DNA of 6,682 nt from an uncultured Clostridia bacterium (GTDB taxonomy: Bacteria; Bacillota; Clostridia; Oscillospirales; Acutalibacteraceae): assembly GCA_946186725.1 (NCBI GenBank), contig CAMHOI010000058.1, positions 1 through 6,682 of the forward strand. The letters are read 5' to 3'. Below are positions 5,948 to 6,682 of the stretch, piece by piece. Position 1 is the stretch's first letter, and every line of letters begins with the position of its first letter. A program made the translations under genes and the position numbers. The notes below the pieces were generated by a model. It had not been told where the DNA came from. It did no database searches and saw only the letters and a program-made list of their open reading frames with translations.

Positions 5948-6490
5948 TCAATGAAGTACGACGATTTTGATTGACGCCGCAGCCATTCCAAGCGATTGAC
6001 CGCTTTCGGGATCGACATTGTAAAAACACGCCGTACAAGGGTATGTCCCGGCAGAAAGCCGTTCGTCCAGTCGGGCTTGTTCAACGGCTTGTCCAATGGG
6101 GATCAAGCCGGATTCATAGAGCTTGCGCCCGGTTGAGTTCTCAAAAATCTGAACGACCTGCGGATAGTTGTTGCTGTTCTCGTTGACGATCAGAAGATTG
6201 CCCTCTGCGCTGCCGTCAGAAAACACCGGCGCGAGGTTCATGCTGATGGTGATAACCCCGTCCGTGACCTTTCGGTTAAGCTCGTCAACAATTTCCTCCT
6301 GCGATACATCGCTGCGCTCGCCTGCGTTCTCGTCGATTGTAAGGTCAAAAGCGTCGGCCAGCGGCACATCGTCGTCCATGATGCCGATGCTCTCGCTGCC
6401 GTTGCAGCAGCGCAGAAAAAGCAGAATGACGATGATGACAAGAATCAACGCTATGCAGTAAAGATGTTTTTTCTTAACTCTCAACATCAT
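5948..6490 (-). CDS. Membrane-anchored extracytoplasmic protein of unknown function
   Basis: A 180-residue protein. The frame stays open upstream to 6664, but that extension overlaps the sortase end and is not protein-like. I place the start at the ATG at 6490 (or the adjacent ATG at 6487), 6 nt after AAAGGA. The N-terminus MMLRVKKKH followed by about 17 hydrophobic residues (10-27, YCIALILVIIVILLFLR) is a signal anchor. A CC pair at 28-29 follows, but the context FLRC does not fit a lipobox well. An acidic stretch (38-70) is followed by a predicted beta-rich domain (78-179) ending in AGTYPCTACFYNVD and AAASIKIVVLH. I recall similar domains, with a 'yESG.i.p....' and 'aG.Y.....f...d' layout, in uncharacterised Clostridia proteins often next to sortase and SpaA-repeat genes; no function is established. 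It lies 82 nt from its neighbours on both sides, so co-transcription with the 256-residue gene is likely. Confidence 0.85.
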   Translation of the reverse strand: MMLRVKKKHLYCIALILVIIVILLFLRCCNGSESIGIMDDDVPLADAFDLTIDENAGERSDVSQEEIVDELNRKVTDGVITISMNLAPVFSDGSAEGNLLIVNENSNNYPQVVQIFENSTGRKLYESGLIPIGQAVEQARLDERLSAGTYPCTACFYNVDPESGQSLGMAAASIKIVVLH

Positions 6491-6496
6491 CCCTTT

Positions 6497-6502
6497 TCCT
6501 TT
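6497..6502 (-). promoter_or_regulatory. Ribosome binding site deciding the start of the membrane-anchored protein
   Basis: AAAGGA lies 6 nt before the ATG at 6490. A further in-frame ATG at 6505 overlaps this site and has only the hairpin upstream, so it is a less likely start. Confidence 0.65.
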
Positions 6503-6507
6503 CATAA

Positions 6508-6537
6508 AGAAGGACGCACCATCAGGCGCGCCCTTCT
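6508..6537 (-). terminator. Terminator-like hairpin between the sortase and the membrane-anchored protein gene
   Basis: Minus-strand RNA can form a 13-bp stem (AGAAGGGCGCGCC against GGTGCGTCCTTCT, two G-U pairs) with a TGAT loop, followed only by TTTAT. It lies about 35 nt after the sortase stop and 5 nt before the next ribosome binding site. The stem is strong but the T-tract is short, so partial termination or attenuation within an operon is more likely than a full stop. Confidence 0.6.
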
Positions 6538-6572
6538 GCTTCGTATTCGGTTTTTGTTGCAGTGATAGCCCA

Positions 6573-6682
6573 TCAAGCCTTTTCCATCGCTTTGACGCAC
6601 CACCGATACTGCGGCTGATCCATGACACAGGTGACAAGCGTGATGATGTTCTCCGCGCTGTCATTCAGCACCGAGAGATCGT
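6573..6682 (-). CDS. Sortase, C-terminal end (5' part beyond window)
   Basis: Only the last 36 codons are present, ending at the TGA at 6573-6575. The visible peptide includes ENIITLVTCVMDQPQYRWCV and ends KAMEKA. TLVTC is the sortase active-site motif (TLxTC) with the catalytic Cys, and the Arg eight residues later, followed by a hydrophobic strand, fits the catalytic Arg. Sortases are membrane-bound cysteine transpeptidases that attach proteins with a C-terminal sorting motif to the cell wall or to pilin subunits. The close Cys-Arg spacing and the locus type favour class B, but the class cannot be set without the N-terminal part. Among genes in this window only the adhesin, whose C-terminus is missing, could be its substrate; the secreted 256-residue and transglutaminase-like proteins visibly lack a sorting signal. 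Confidence 0.82.
   Translation of the reverse strand, partial: DLSVLNDSAENIITLVTCVMDQPQYRWCVKAMEKA

Noticed and set aside
5398..5974. Overlapping plus-strand open frames opposite the 256-residue secreted gene
   Set aside because: They are shadows of a gene with a clear signal peptide and AAGGAGG site; the Gly/Ala/Arg-rich translations lack any motif.
6491..6664. N-terminal extension of the membrane-anchored protein to an ATG at 6664
   Set aside because: The extension overlaps the sortase C-terminus in another frame and the hairpin at 6508-6537, is basic and Ser-rich, and would bury the membrane anchor. The ATG at 6490 has a well-spaced AAAGGA.
1..6682. tRNA, rRNA or known riboswitch
   Set aside because: No tRNA-like cloverleaf, rRNA segment or recognisable riboswitch core was seen; intergenic gaps are 82-144 nt and hold only the hairpins, promoter and ribosome sites listed.

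Overview
The window looks like a surface-protein locus of a fairly GC-rich Gram-positive bacterium, most likely a gut-type Clostridia (Oscillospirales or Lachnospirales-like). This is inferred from AAGGAGG-like ribosome sites, a near-consensus sigma-A promoter, Sec signal peptides, CnaB/SpaA prealbumin-fold repeats, a sortase C-terminus and a 'copper amine oxidase N-terminal-like' stalk domain joined to a transglutaminase fold. All supported genes lie on the minus strand, so the locus reads from position 6682 down to 1. Nothing on the plus strand looks coding; the long plus-strand open frames are shadows of the minus-strand genes.

In order of transcription: (1) 6573-6682, the last 36 codons of a sortase carrying the TLVTC active-site motif and a downstream Arg. 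(2) 5948-6490, a 180-residue protein with one N-terminal membrane segment and an extracellular, probably beta-rich domain. (3) 5095-5865, a 256-residue secreted protein with a beta-sandwich-like repeat-rich region and a small C-terminal module. (4) 3925-4950, a secreted transglutaminase-like protein with an intact Cys-His-Asp triad, preceded by its own TTGACT-17-TATAAT promoter. (5) 1-3807, the N-terminal 1269 residues of a giant adhesin: signal peptide, thioester (TQXA) domain, a beta-rich middle region, then nine complete and one partial CnaB repeats. Its C-terminus, where any sortase signal would be, lies beyond position 1.

Between genes 4 and 5 sit a perfect 15-bp inverted repeat and a strong intrinsic terminator whose T-tract ends only 36 nt before the adhesin start. 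The adhesin must therefore be read through this terminator, or use a very short promoter that I cannot recognise. Two further stable hairpins, one after the sortase and one after gene 3, may divide the cluster into separate transcripts.

A working model, which is inference: the sortase anchors the adhesin. The adhesin tip makes a covalent thioester-based bond to a host or surface ligand, and its stalk is stiffened by Lys-Asn/Asp isopeptide bonds. The other three exported proteins are accessory factors acting at the cell surface. I recall similar sets being carried on Tn1549-like conjugative elements of gut Firmicutes, but no mobility gene is visible here.
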